DNA from: Symbiodinium natans
Taxonomy: Eukaryota; Sar; Dinophyceae; Suessiales; Symbiodiniaceae
DNA length: 26,000 nucleotides
Assembly (NCBI GenBank): GCA_905221605.1
Contig: CAJNDS010002400.1
Coordinates: 319,001 to 345,000, forward strand
Reading direction: 5' to 3'
In this document: positions 16,159 to 24,281 of the stretch, piece after piece
How the letters are laid out: each line of letters begins with the position of its first letter
How positions within the stretch are numbered: the stretch's first letter is position 1
Translations under genes and position numbers: made by a program
Notes under the pieces: model-generated
The model's database searches: none
What the model was told of the DNA's origin: nothing
What the model saw: only the letters and a program-made list of their open reading frames with translations

Positions 16159-16224
16159 GAACCATGGCTCTCCGCTCATTGAGGGGGATTTGGCTTCCCC
16201 TCAAAGCCACAATGTATTAAAGTG
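16159..16224 (+). CDS. Exon 1 of a six-exon model (phase 2-2, 66 nt)
   Basis: Acceptor CGAAACCCAG; donor GTTTAGGG from telomere-like repeat. It reads NHGSPLIEGDLASPQSHNVL then K. The next five exons follow in the same phase, and all junction codons are sense. Product not recognised. Confidence 0.52.
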
Positions 16225-16289
16225 GTTTAGGGGGTGTAGGGTTTAGGGCTTAAGGTGGATTACGGCGTTTAGAATGTAGGGTTCACCAG

Positions 16290-16370
16290 CCTGTATGGCA
16301 GCCCCTCCTGGCTGAAAACTCTCAAGCGTAAACAATACAATCCCACACTGAGCGAACTCACTATGCTACG
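16290..16370 (+). CDS. Exon 2 of a six-exon model (phase 2-2, 81 nt)
   Basis: Acceptor GTTCACCAG, donor GTAGGGTT. It has 26 codons: LYGSPSWLKTLKRKQYNPTL then SELTML. The intron before it is 65 bp, and the one after is 81 bp with four CCCTAAA units. Product not recognised. Confidence 0.6.
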
Positions 16371-16451
16371 GTAGGGTTCACAGCGTTGCTATACCCTAAA
16401 CCCTAAACCCTAAACCCTAAACCAGTACTTAAAGGAAAACCAAAAATCCAG

Positions 16452-16520
16452 TGAAACCCAGACCCTCCGCTTTGGAGTTGGGAGATCGGGGGCTCGTATA
16501 GGCTCCTACGCTCTTGGGAG
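16452..16520 (+). CDS. Exon 3 of a six-exon model (phase 2-2, 69 nt)
   Basis: Acceptor AAAAATCCAG, donor GTGCGG. It reads ETQTLRFGVGRSGARIGSYA then LG. The following intron (216 bp) holds TTTCGGG/TTTAGGG repeats and a threefold 17-bp repeat. Confidence 0.55.
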
Positions 16521-16562
16521 GTGCGGTTTCGGGTTTCGGGTTTCGGGTTTAGGGTTTAGGGT

Positions 16563-16615
16563 TTCGGGCTCAAGGGGTAATTGGGCTCAAGGGGTAATTG
16601 GGCTCAAGGGGTTCA
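16563..16615 (+). repeat. 17-bp tandem repeat, three copies
   Basis: Unit GGGCTCAAGGGGTAATT repeated directly, the last unit diverging to TTCATT. The core TTGGGCTCAAG resembles the 3' part of the dinoflagellate spliced leader (TTGGCTCAAG) with one extra G. Confidence 0.85.
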
Positions 16616-16736
16616 TTGTGGGGTTTGAGCTTTTATCTAAAGTTGGTTGGGGCTTGGGCTCAAAGGTTTGATGGTTTTAGGGCTTGGGGTTCAGGGTTGG
16701 GGGGCTTCGGGCCTAGGGAGTGGGTTTAGGGCTCAG

Positions 16737-16835
16737 GCGAGACATTCAATGGCTCCTGGCGCCTGAGCCCACATTAAAAGTTTCCCACGAACTGCGATGC
16801 CACACGCCGCCATCCCGAAACCTTGATAGGAGCTG
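16737..16835 (+). CDS. Exon 4 of a six-exon model (phase 2-2, 99 nt)
   Basis: Acceptor GGGCTCAG, donor GTGGGGG. It has 32 codons: RDIQWLLAPEPTLKVSHELR then CHTPPSRNLDRS. It is the best-looking coding segment in this model. The next intron (66 bp) opens with a G-rich run. Confidence 0.6.
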
Positions 16836-16901
16836 GTGGGGGGGGGGGGTTGGCGCTCCAAGGTTTGTTATGATTCGGGTTAAACCTTCCAAGTTCCCCA
16901 G

Positions 16902-16934
16902 GACACTAAGGAAAACAGGTCAACCTCTTTTGGG
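16902..16934 (+). CDS. Exon 5 of a six-exon model (phase 2-2, 33 nt)
   Basis: Acceptor TTCCCCAG, donor GTAAGTATG (full consensus). It reads TLRKTGQPLL and joins exon 4 through a TGG codon. Confidence 0.58.
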
Positions 16935-17012
16935 GTAAGTATGTTTCGAAGGTATCCGAAGCCCCAAAAAAGGGGAAGAAGAGTACTGTGCCCATAAACC
17001 CTAACAACCAAG

Positions 17013-17060
17013 AACAGGACGGCAAATGTCATGTGCAGGCAACGCAGACGAGGCAGCTAG
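17013..17060 (+). CDS. Exon 6 of a six-exon model (phase 2-2, 48 nt)
   Basis: Acceptor CAACCAAG, donor GTCGGAAC. It reads TGRQMSCAGNADEAA. The next exon is not settled. Open segments at 17084-17117 and 17150-17232 (GRQEREMGSKLNSAEAPQHG, then TAA) agree with each other but not in phase with this one. Confidence 0.45.
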   Translation, partial: NRTANVMCRQRRRGS

Positions 17061-17243
17061 GTCGGAACGGACGTTTCTTCTAGGTGGGAAAGGGAACCGT
17101 TCGACTCAACTGGAACTTAGGTTTCTTAGGGTTCACGGTAAGGCGCGGAAAGACAGGGGGCCGACAAGAAAGGGAGATGGGCTCTAAGCTAAACAGCGCT
17201 GAAGCCCCGCAACATGGATCCTCCGCCCCTTAACCCTGGCTTC

Positions 17244-17355
17244 GAGGTTCATGGGCTTGTGCGACTAGAGAAGGACATTCTAACTACACCATATAAGGCC
17301 TCTAGCCATAGTTACCCTACTTCTAACATCTACGTCTAAGTACCCGTGAACCTCT
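17244..17355. mobile_element. Short inverted-repeat element, ACTTGGAGGTTC-like family
   Basis: GAGGTTCATGGGCTTGT (17244) and TAAGTACCCGTGAACCTC (17338-17355) are imperfect inverted ends, similar to those at 5614 and 6984. Another possible right end lies at 17991-18007. Confidence 0.45.
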
Positions 17356-17559
17356 GCATAACCAAACCCAAGAGGGCCAAGGGGCGCAGTGGGTTGTGGG
17401 GCTTGTTTGTTCCTAAAACCTCTCCTGTCCCGCACTGCCATACCACACAGCACACACCGGCGCAATAGCCCTACAGCTGCTCCCTTCCTAGTCACGAAAT
17501 TTGCGGGTCCTGAATTACGGGTTAGGGAACTTGGTATACTTTCCATAGTCCCTTGCCAG

Positions 17560-17709
17560 GTTATTACAAGGGGAGAAAGAGTCAGGCGCCCGATTCCCAC
17601 GAATCGTGAGGCTGATTGGGCCCCGGAGAGCCAACATCGAAGCAAAAACCGTAGCTGCCGTGGGGCCACAGACGCATCCCGTGCGGCATCTCCGAAACAC
17701 GACTCTCAG
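17560..17709 (+). CDS. Exon, unknown protein (phase 0-0, 150 nt)
   Basis: Acceptor CCTTGCCAG; donor CAG|GTAAGTC, a full consensus. It has 50 codons: VITRGERVRRPIPTNREADW, then APESQHRSKNRSCRGATDAS, then RAASPKHDSQ. It is rich in Arg, Ser and Lys and probably disordered. Product not recognised. Confidence 0.62.
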
Positions 17710-17757
17710 GTAAGTCACGGCGTCTCACAAGTGTAAGGTATTACAACCTTCCCGCAG
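17710..17757 (+). other. 48-bp canonical spliceosomal intron
   Basis: GTAAGTCACGG ... a pyrimidine-rich CAACCTTCCCGCAG end. It is the best single intron in the window and has no telomere-like repeat. It separates two phase-0 borders. Confidence 0.65.
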
Positions 17758-17831
17758 ACGGCCCCTGGAAAAGAGCGCCATCCTCCACCGCATGATCTTT
17801 GTCAAGCCGATGGCGAAGCCACATCTCTAGG
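17758..17831 (+). CDS. Exon, unknown protein (phase 0 to 2)
   Basis: Follows the 48-bp intron and ends at GTGAGAAG. It has 24 codons: TAPGKERHPPPHDLCQADGE then ATSL. Product not recognised. Confidence 0.62.
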
Positions 17832-18111
17832 GTGAGAAGTATGGGCCCCTGACATGGACCCTTTGGTAGTTTGAGGCCCTTTATGTACCTACTCTGAAGC
17901 TTTCATCGGTACTTCTGAGTAGGGCGTTGACGTATAAGTCCCCTACATATGGCTAGAACCGTACGTGCCCTACGTGTATGTCTCACAACTTATGAACCTC
18001 CAGGTAGATGATGATCTACCCTATCCCAAACCTCAAACTCTGAACCTTCAGGATAAACGAAACCCCGAAAAGGAAAAGATCCCATGCCAGCGGCCCATAC
18101 TGTGCCCTTAG

Positions 18112-18186
18112 ATGAAAGGCCCGGAGGCTCGGAAACTGCCCGTGTCGAGCTGCCCGGTCACTCCGTGGGGCCTGTCCGGGCTCGAG
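18112..18186 (+). CDS. Candidate exon, frame unresolved
   Basis: GC-rich segment ending GAG|GTTTCGG. One frame, MKGPEARKLPVSSCPVTPWG, begins after TGTGCCCTTAG. Another, starting earlier at about 18075, reads DPMPAAHTVPLDERPGGSET then ARVELPGHSVGPVRAR. Both are open, so only the presence of coding sequence is suggested. Confidence 0.35.
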
Positions 18187-18248
18187 GTTTCGGGTTTGGG
18201 AGTTATAAGGTTTAGGGTTCCAAACTCCGAAACCCTTAAGCCCCAAAA

Positions 18249-18330
18249 CCGTGAACCCTCAACCCTAAACCCTAAACCCCAAAACCCCAAACCTTAGCCC
18301 CTAACCTCCTGGAGCCGAACCCTCACCCTA
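18249..18330 (-). repeat. CCCTAAA/CCCCAAA array
   Basis: Complement heptamers before a GC-rich segment (18350-18436) that could be an exon (SIPAAATADRSPAEGASGPH). Confidence 0.85.
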
Positions 18331-18436
18331 AACCCTAAAGGGCCCCTTTAAACTCCTGGAGCCAGCCTCCATCCCCGCGGCTGCTACCGCCGATAGATCA
18401 CCGGCTGAGGGTGCCTCAGGGCCCCATGGCCAGGGC

Positions 18437-18502
18437 TTAGGGTTTAGGGTTTAGGGTTTAGGGTTTAGGGTTTAGGGTTTGGGGTTTAGGGTTTAGGGTT
18501 TG
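18437..18502 (+). repeat. TTTAGGG array, nine units
   Basis: Near-perfect direct heptamers with one TTTGGGG. Confidence 0.95.
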
Positions 18503-18530
18503 CTGTGATATGGCGTCGATGCTGTGAAGG

Positions 18531-18610
18531 GTAGGATGCAGCAGAGGGCAGAGGCTCGAAAGCCTCGTCAGATGCGAACAGCTCTGGCCCGATTGTGGAA
18601 GGCCATCTAG
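18531..18610 (+). CDS. Candidate terminal exon, unknown protein
   Basis: After ATGCTGTGAAGG, an open frame reads RMQQRAEARKPRQMRTALAR then LWKAI, and stops at TAG 18608-18610. It is a basic amphipathic helix, typical of a C-terminus. The acceptor is uncertain. Confidence 0.4.
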
Positions 18611-18859
18611 CACCTTTTCCACCCCACGCCGTTCAAGGCGGCCAAGCCACCCTAACCTGTTCCTTTTAGGGTTTAGGCCTAAACTCAGAACAACTGCTTA
18701 CTTCCAATAAGACACGATTCAGCCAACCAAGGGTTTTTCAGAGGGGCAAGGTGAGAGCTTCTGAGAGGGTTTGGAGGGTCCAGAAGGTTCTTAGAAGGTT
18801 TCGAGGGTCCAGGTCTTTTCTTGGAGGTCCCAGGTCTCAGGGGTTCCAAGGGCTCCCAG

Positions 18860-18958
18860 GCCCGTACTGGTCCCGAGGAGAAGTGCTCCGGTGCCGGTGC
18901 TACCGAGCTGTGGGAGACGGGCGAACGAGCTGGGTCGACTTGCGCCGGGGCGGCCTAG
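18860..18958 (+). CDS. Candidate exon, unknown protein
   Basis: Acceptor GCTCCCAG, phase 0, 32 codons: ARTGPEEKCSGAGATELWET then GERAGSTCAGAA, then TAG or a GC donor. A second open frame reads PYWSRGEVLRCRCYRAVGDG. Confidence 0.36.
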   Translation, partial: ARTGPEEKCSGAGATELWETGERAGSTCAGAA

Positions 18959-19274
18959 GCCTTGAGTTCAGGGTTTAGCGTTTAGAGGGTTAGGGTTTAG
19001 GGTGGGTTTTGGGGGTGTAGATGGGTTTAGGGCTTCAGGGGTTTCGGGGCTGGGGGTTTAATGAGGGTTTTTAGGGTTGATGATATCTGTGCTTCTCCTG
19101 AAACCCAAACAAAGCGGCCCTTCACTTAGTAGCTCTTCGTAGGGTATTGGGGAGTTCGGCACCTTATACCCGTTTCCTATTGAAGGCATTCTATTGGCTC
19201 CTTTCCCTAAACCCGAAACCCTACAGTGAACCCTGAACCTGTACCGGCCAGCATGGTTTGAGGTGTTTGGGAGT

Positions 19275-19461
19275 CAATAACCTGTATGCCGCGGGGCCCT
19301 ATACTTCTTTAACGGTTTTACGGAAGCAAAATCGGAATAATGCCGCTACCCTCAACTCTAAACCCCAAACCCAACAGTCCTGTCGTTATGTTGGGCCCCT
19401 GCAAGCCACCCCTTCCCACCCCTCCCTCTTCCCTTTGAGTTGTTGCTCAGGGTCTAGGGTT
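19275..19461 (+). CDS. Candidate coding segment, unknown protein
   Basis: The frame VNNLYAAGPYTSLTVLRKQN continues through a CCCAAACCC stretch to SCRYVGPLQATPSHPSLFPL. It may be two exons or one. It ends at a GGTCTAGG donor-like site. Confidence 0.3.
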
Positions 19462-19648
19462 CCTGAACCCCCTCGGTTTAGGGTTAGGGGTTCAGGGCGT
19501 AGGGTTTAGGAACACCGCAAGAGCAAAGCACATCGGCCTCATGGCTGCTTGGACAAATCCAGGGGGGCCTGGCAGGACAGGCCTATTCTATGAAGGCCAA
19601 TACCTCTGTTACCCTTACACCTCAACATAGCCTAGATCCTACTTCAAG

Positions 19649-19756
19649 AGACCACCAACCCATATGAGGCCTTCCCGCGGGAGTGATCCAGGTCTTGGCG
19701 GCCCTCATGTGGAAGAAAGATCCGTCGACCAAAGACATGGGGGTTTCCGAAACTAA
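19649..19756 (+). CDS. Candidate exon ending in TAA, unknown protein
   Basis: Acceptor ACTTCAAG, phase 0, 35 codons: RPPTHMRPSRGSDPGLGGPH then VEERSVDQRHGGFRN, and TAA. GGG|GTTTCC could be a donor just before the stop. Confidence 0.38.
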   Translation, partial: RPPTHMRPSRGSDPGLGGPHVEERSVDQRHGGFRN

Positions 19757-20062
19757 GGGTACCTTACTGGGGGCCTTTTAGAAGGAAATCCTACTATTTG
19801 GGGGCAAATATTGTTGGGGGCCCCTTATTGTCGTAAACCCCCACATGTATTTTCTGCCCATGAGACTGATTTGAATATCTCTCGCAGGAAGAGATATGTC
19901 AGGCACCACTTATCATTCTCTCGCGTGGTCCTGATTGCCCTATTGCTTTATCGTCCTATGCGCGTGAACCTTCGTGTGCTATCCGACTAACCAACCCACA
20001 CCGACATTCCTACTGAAACCAGAACTTCTACCAACCATCGCACCACGAAGCCGCAAGCCTAG

Positions 20063-20335
20063 CAGAAGACAACTCACCTCAAGAAACCCCATCACGACGG
20101 TGACGACATGGTATGGCCAACAAGTGTCCAGGCCAAGCATAAGACACATGCCCTGCAAAGAAGAGAAGCCGACGCAAAACATCGCAATATGATCCACAGA
20201 GTCGCAGCTGCGCTCATGGAACCCAAACTCTGCTCTGCCCTGAATGAACTCAGCTCTGCGTCCTGCGTTGTAGGCAGGCGACGTGGACCGTCCGCGCGCG
20301 TGTACCCCCTGCAATGGTGCAAGCACGGGGTTTAG
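20063..20335 (+). CDS. Long exon, unknown protein (90 codons)
   Basis: Acceptor AAGCCTAG; the TAG is also the nearest in-frame stop, so the exon can begin only here. The frame is QKTTHLKKPHHDGDDMVWPT, then QAKHKTHALQRREADAKHRN, MIHRVAAALMEPKLCSALNE and GRRRGPSARVYPLQWCKHG. It ends at TAG within GGGGTTTAGGG, which is also a GTTTAG donor. An antisense frame is open too but is less protein-like. Product not recognised. Confidence 0.5.
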   Translation, partial: QKTTHLKKPHHDGDDMVWPTSVQAKHKTHALQRREADAKHRNMIHRVAAALMEPKLCSALNELSSASCVVGRRRGPSARVYPLQWCKHGV

Positions 20336-20529
20336 GGTTAGGGTGTCAGTTTCAAAGTTGAACCGGTGCCAGTTCCTGCATAAATGACAACTAGGCAAGG
20401 AAGGTATCGTTGTAGAGACTCTGTACGAAGAACTTCTCATGCAACGTGAACACTAACCCCCTGAGCCCGGAACCTCAAAACATAGCTTAAGGAAAACAAC
20501 AAAAAGTCACGCAAACAAAAAAGGCAGGC

Positions 20530-20896
20530 CCTGCAGCTGACGCTCATGATGCTCGCCCATTGGGGCCCTGCGTGCCGAGCTTGGACGACTGATGCTCATG
20601 ATGCTCGCCCACTGGCACTTGCACGTGCCAAGGGCTTGAGCGGCTGATGCTTTCGGTGTTCTTTCACGCCCTTCAAATGCCAAGGCCTGGGCCTGGGCCA
20701 GCTGATGCTCATGTTGCTCGCCCACCATGGGGCTTTCAAAAGCCCAAGGCAGCTAATGCTCATGATGCTCGCCCGCTGGGCTTACGTGCCAACGGCCCGT
20801 GAGCATCATGAGCATCAGCTGCACAGGCCAGCCACCAGCCGCCCTGGCACGTATAAACGAGCGGGTGAGCATCATGAGGCCTTGGGCGGCTGATGT
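20530..20896. repeat. Second minisatellite array with an inverted unit
   Basis: Five direct copies of the GCTGATGCTCATGATGCTCGCC core (20535, 20588, 20643, 20701, 20751). They are then followed by its reverse complement (about 20803-20821 and 20866-20878) and a further direct copy. Same family as 9445-10735. Confidence 0.9.
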
Positions 20897-20904
20897 GTAC
20901 ATTT

Positions 20905-20960
20905 GCACATATATATATATGTATATGTGTATACACACACATATGAATTTCCAGATATGC
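20905..20960. repeat. AT/CA microsatellite
   Basis: ATATATATGTATATG and ACACACACATATG runs. Confidence 0.85.
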
Positions 20961-21201
20961 ATATAGACATGTTGACAGACAACATATACAATGTACCATA
21001 GCATGCATGGGCAGAAACATTCGTAACAATAACATGTTCTCCGCTTGTTGTGGCTGCTTGAGCTGTCGCCACGCAGGCCCTCAAGCTGTCGAGTGCAAGT
21101 GCAAGCCGTTGCGGACTTTTGCATGAAGTGCTCTCGCAATGTTTATAGTTCCATTAGCGCAGATTGAGCAGAACACTGGGCAGCATTAGCGGACAGGTTC
21201 T

Positions 21202-22335
21202 TCAATCAACTTCGATCACAAGCTGGAAGATACCATGAATGCGAAAGTCATTCTTGAACTCCCCATCCACCACTTGCAGCTTAAGCCATTTTGTGCGTTG
21301 CGGGCGTCCCCTACGGGCCAGCACTTTGTTTTTGGAGATTGTTTGATGGTGTGATTCAGCTGCGAGGTGCCAGGCCACCCCGTCTTCTGAACAAAGCACC
21401 TGCACTGACACTTCTTGCGTAATGTCTAAGCCAAAAGAGAAGCCCTGCGGCCAAACGTAGGAGTGGGGAAGCATCCACGTCACCCAGCCTTTGCTATAAG
21501 TTACCACACCGCCCTTGACCATCATTTCTGTGTCCATCTGTTTCTGGCCGGGCCCCAGAATGGGCACGACCCAGTAGCCAAGAAAAGGCACTTCTGAATT
21601 GCCCGTACGATGATGCTGCCACAGTGCAGCGAGCACATTGTCGCTGTCCGCACATGGTTTGCGCGCCGTCACACCCTGCTTGTGAGTTTCAATGATGGAT
21701 TTCAAGGGGCTGCTTTGCTCGAGTGAAGACCCCCAACTCTCAAGCAAGTGCAGAAGCTCCGGATTCTTGATGCACAGCTGGTCCGATTTCAGGATCATTT
21801 CCAGCTGTTCTGCAGTAAGGGTTGGAAAGGAACTCAGAGCCTCGGAAGGGTGGGCAAAGATGAAGCGCAGCGAAGCCCAGCGCAGGGACTCCAAGTGGAA
21901 TCGATCCGCGCATGCAAGGATTGCGCAAGCTGTCGTACATGTCAGAGACTCCCGGACCGCCTCTACGCACAGCGCGTGCAGTCGGTCTATCTCATACTTG
22001 TCTGCCAGCGCAGCTACCTCGATGAGCATTGTTGGGCAGCCCTCCACCTCACCAGAGTAGAGGAAGCGAAGGAGGATTTCAACCGCAGTGGCCGAGAAGT
22101 CATCGATTGCAATCTCCGCAGTCTGACCTTCCTTGTACGTGTCGGACTTGAGCATCCGGGAGAAGACCGGAGACCATTCGACAAGCAGGAACCGCCACAC
22201 CTTGAACTTGGTGGACTGGCTGCCAGCATCAGCGACATCCTCCACAATCACTGTGAAGTCTCCGGTCTTGCCGAAGCATGCTTTCCAAACTTGTGCTGCG
22301 GAAGCTGTGTCAGACTTTACCACCAGGTCCTCCAT
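21202..22335 (-). CDS. BTB-BACK domain protein, single exon (378 aa)
   Basis: BTB proteins dimerise and commonly serve as substrate adaptors for Cullin-3 ubiquitin ligases. Counting from the ATG at 22335 (MEDLVVKSD), the BTB domain spans about residues 22-130: FTVIVEDV, KFKVWRFLLVEWSPVFSRML, EIAIDDFSATAVEILLRFLY and YSGEVEG. A BACK-like helical region follows (about 135-210: ALADKYEIDRLHALC, ILACADRFHLESLRWASLRF). The C-terminal half (about 240-375) is a beta-rich region with SEDGVAWHL and TKWLKLQVV, like a discoidin (F5/8C) fold. This is an inference; no Kelch repeats are visible. The frame extends ten codons above the ATG without another ATG. It has no intron and stops at TGA 21202-21204. 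It differs from its surroundings in lacking telomere-like repeats. Confidence 0.95.
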   Translation of the reverse strand: MEDLVVKSDTASAAQVWKACFGKTGDFTVIVEDVADAGSQSTKFKVWRFLLVEWSPVFSRMLKSDTYKEGQTAEIAIDDFSATAVEILLRFLYSGEVEGCPTMLIEVAALADKYEIDRLHALCVEAVRESLTCTTACAILACADRFHLESLRWASLRFIFAHPSEALSSFPTLTAEQLEMILKSDQLCIKNPELLHLLESWGSSLEQSSPLKSIIETHKQGVTARKPCADSDNVLAALWQHHRTGNSEVPFLGYWVVPILGPGQKQMDTEMMVKGGVVTYSKGWVTWMLPHSYVWPQGFSFGLDITQEVSVQVLCSEDGVAWHLAAESHHQTISKNKVLARRGRPQRTKWLKLQVVDGEFKNDFRIHGIFQLVIEVD

Positions 22336-22365
22336 GGGGGCTGGTGGAGCGGAAGGTGGCCTCAC

Positions 22366-22828
22366 GGCTAAGAAGGCCCAGCTGATGATGACCGAGAGAA
22401 CATGTCAACGTGCAAGCCCCAAACACTAGTAATTTCCACACAATTCCTATAGTAGGCCCTAGAAGCACTGAACCCTTACCGTCCCCAACCCTACAAACCT
22501 CAAACCCTGTAAGCCCTAAACGCCTCGTACCCCTACACCCCAAACAAGTCTTGACCCTAAACCTTGACCCTCATAAGCCCTAAACCCTATAAAGCTTCAA
22601 CCCTCAGAAGCCCTCAAAATCCCCGAGCACTCCGATGCACTCCGGGCGCCCCTGCCCCGTAGATTTGCGCCTGGTTCGGGCCTGAGGAGTCTGCCAATGA
22701 CCGATCATGCATACCCCATGAAGGGCCCCTAATGTCAGGGTTACGCTTATGGAGCTTGTTTTGGCTTCCGGGGTTTTGAGGGTGGTAAAAAAGAGGGAGC
22801 CTACCTGAAGGCTGGAATTTTCTCTTAA
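22366..22828. other. Intergenic stretch upstream of the BTB gene
   Basis: Degenerate CCCTAAA-like repeats (22480-22620) and ordinary sequence. I see no supported exon or clear promoter motif. Confidence 0.5.
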
Positions 22829-23265
22829 GTCTTTAGAGAGATTGTTTCATATTTATACTGCGGCTATGAAGCTGCCGAGCCTCTGGTGCTTGACCAGCGG
22901 CCAACTGTGTCGAACTTGAGACTTCCCGAGGCCCCCGGGCTCTGAGATTATCATTGGCACCACTTTGTTATTGTCACCGCGGAGGCCCGTAAGGGGTACC
23001 CTTTCCGGATTTGTGTTCGAACCCCGGCGGATAAGGATTTAAGCAAGAAAACCGCTGCTTTGAGATCTCTGGTGACTTCCAGAAACCCAGGACCCGAAGG
23101 CTGAAGTCTTAAGCTTAAGGGAGTTCTATCTGGAGCTGCAGCATATCTCAAACGAGATCTGCTTCTCTAAAACCCAAGCCGAAGCTTCTGGAGCTGGCTC
23201 TGGCCAGCTCGGATGAAAACACTTCTCTGCAATGGAACTCTTCAGCAACCTGCAGTAGATTTTAG
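22829..23265 (+). pseudogene. Decayed coding region, unknown protein
   Basis: Protein-like frames follow one another: VFREIVSYLYCGYEAAEPLV ... LRLPEAPGL, an in-frame TGA at 22943-22945, then DYHWHHFVIVTAEARKGYPF ... DKDLSKKTAALRSLVTSRN. A frame change near 23085-23091 leads to DPKAEVLSLREFYLELQHIS ... NEICFSKTQ, and a second change near 23170-23200 leads to LELALASSDENTSLQWNSSA and TAG 23263-23265. The opening (IVSYLYCG) is faintly like the end of a BTB helix. One stop and two shifts without good splice sites between them suggest a pseudogene. Confidence 0.45.
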
Positions 23266-23514
23266 ACTTATGGCCAGCCTTTTGTGTTTTAATGTCACCC
23301 CATTATTATTCTCACCCGACCCCCTTACATAGCTTTGTTTGGACATATCAGCCCAATGGCCCGCCGAATAGTAGAATTCTCGCCCCGTGTATACACGTAA
23401 CGTTTTGCATTATACTACCTTAGAGAATCTTTAGACAGGGTCCCCAAACCCAAGGGTACAACCTTAGGGGTCCGAGGTAGAATCCTATGAGTGCCCCAAG
23501 GGTTCAGGGACCCC

Positions 23515-23592
23515 CAAACCCCAAACCCCCAAACCCTAAACCCTCAGCCCTAAACCCTAAACCCTAAACCCTAAACCCTCAGCCCTAAACCT
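23515..23592 (-). repeat. CCCTAAA array
   Basis: About ten complement heptamers with CCCCAAA and CCCTCAG variants. Confidence 0.93.
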
Positions 23593-23680
23593 TTATTGGG
23601 CCAAGGTGTGCGGCACACAGCGCGCACGGCCTCCTTGAAAAAGAAGCCCTAGACTCTAAACCCCAAACTTGGGATGTTCC

Positions 23681-23762
23681 CCCGTATACTATCAGCTCCC
23701 TAATAGGGAGACGGTACCCCCCCCCTGTTATAATCCCTATTGAGGACTGTTGTATAGGGGGG
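23681..23762. mobile_element. Small inverted-repeat element
   Basis: CCCCCGTATACTATCAG ... TAATAGGGA pairs imperfectly with the complement of TCCCTATTGAGGACTGTTGTATAGGGG. The right part (23729-23752) recurs at 8813-8836. Confidence 0.5.
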
Positions 23763-24281
23763 CAAAATCCCAACCCAAACCCTTAAGCTTCAGGTACTTG
23801 TGGATGTGGGCCTGGGCGTGGATTTTGCCACACATATCCAGCGTTCGAGGCAACCCTCCAAACCTACCTGCCCTACATAAAGCATCCCAAGATCCAACCC
23901 TCAACCCCAAACCCCAAAACAGAAAGGGTGACGGGCCAACAACCCTCCCGACACCGAGGAACACGTTTCGACCCTCATTCTCACATCCTATACCTACCTA
24001 GGGTTTAGGGTCTAGGGTTACGGGGCTATGGGGTTATGGGGCTTATGGGGTTTAGGGACCCCAGCCAGGCCCAAAATCGGGCCCCCAATAGGTAGTTCCG
24101 GCAGGGAGCTAGGAACGATCCTACACCCCCACAACCTAAACCCATAATCAGGACCCTACATGCTGGCACAATCTCACGAGTTAACCTGGAGGCCTAAGTA
24201 CGTGGCAGCAGGTCCGAGGATGCTTCTGCAGGTTTAGTGCGACGAGGAGAGGTTTAGGGTTAGGGTTTGGGGGGAGTTCAG

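Larger units (their letters stand above)
23266..24281. other. Repeat-rich stretch without a firm gene
   Basis: Contains a family-C fragment (23370-23470), CCCTAAA arrays (23515-23592), a possible small exon (23607-23650, CAAHSAHGLLEKEA), an inverted-repeat element (23681-23762) and TTTAGGG-like repeats at 24000-24050. Confidence 0.55.

Noticed and set aside
19979-20440. 153-codon minus-strand gene
   Set aside because: Open, but the plus-strand frame over 20063-20330 is more protein-like and has a forced acceptor. The antisense frame runs into telomere-like repeat.
21748-22371. 207-codon plus-strand ORF
   Set aside because: Antisense shadow of the BTB-BACK gene, with no protein-like motif.
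22985-23036. tRNA gene suggested by GTGTTCGAACCCCGG
   Set aside because: The bases around TTCGAAC do not pair as a T stem on either strand, and no acceptor or anticodon stem is visible.
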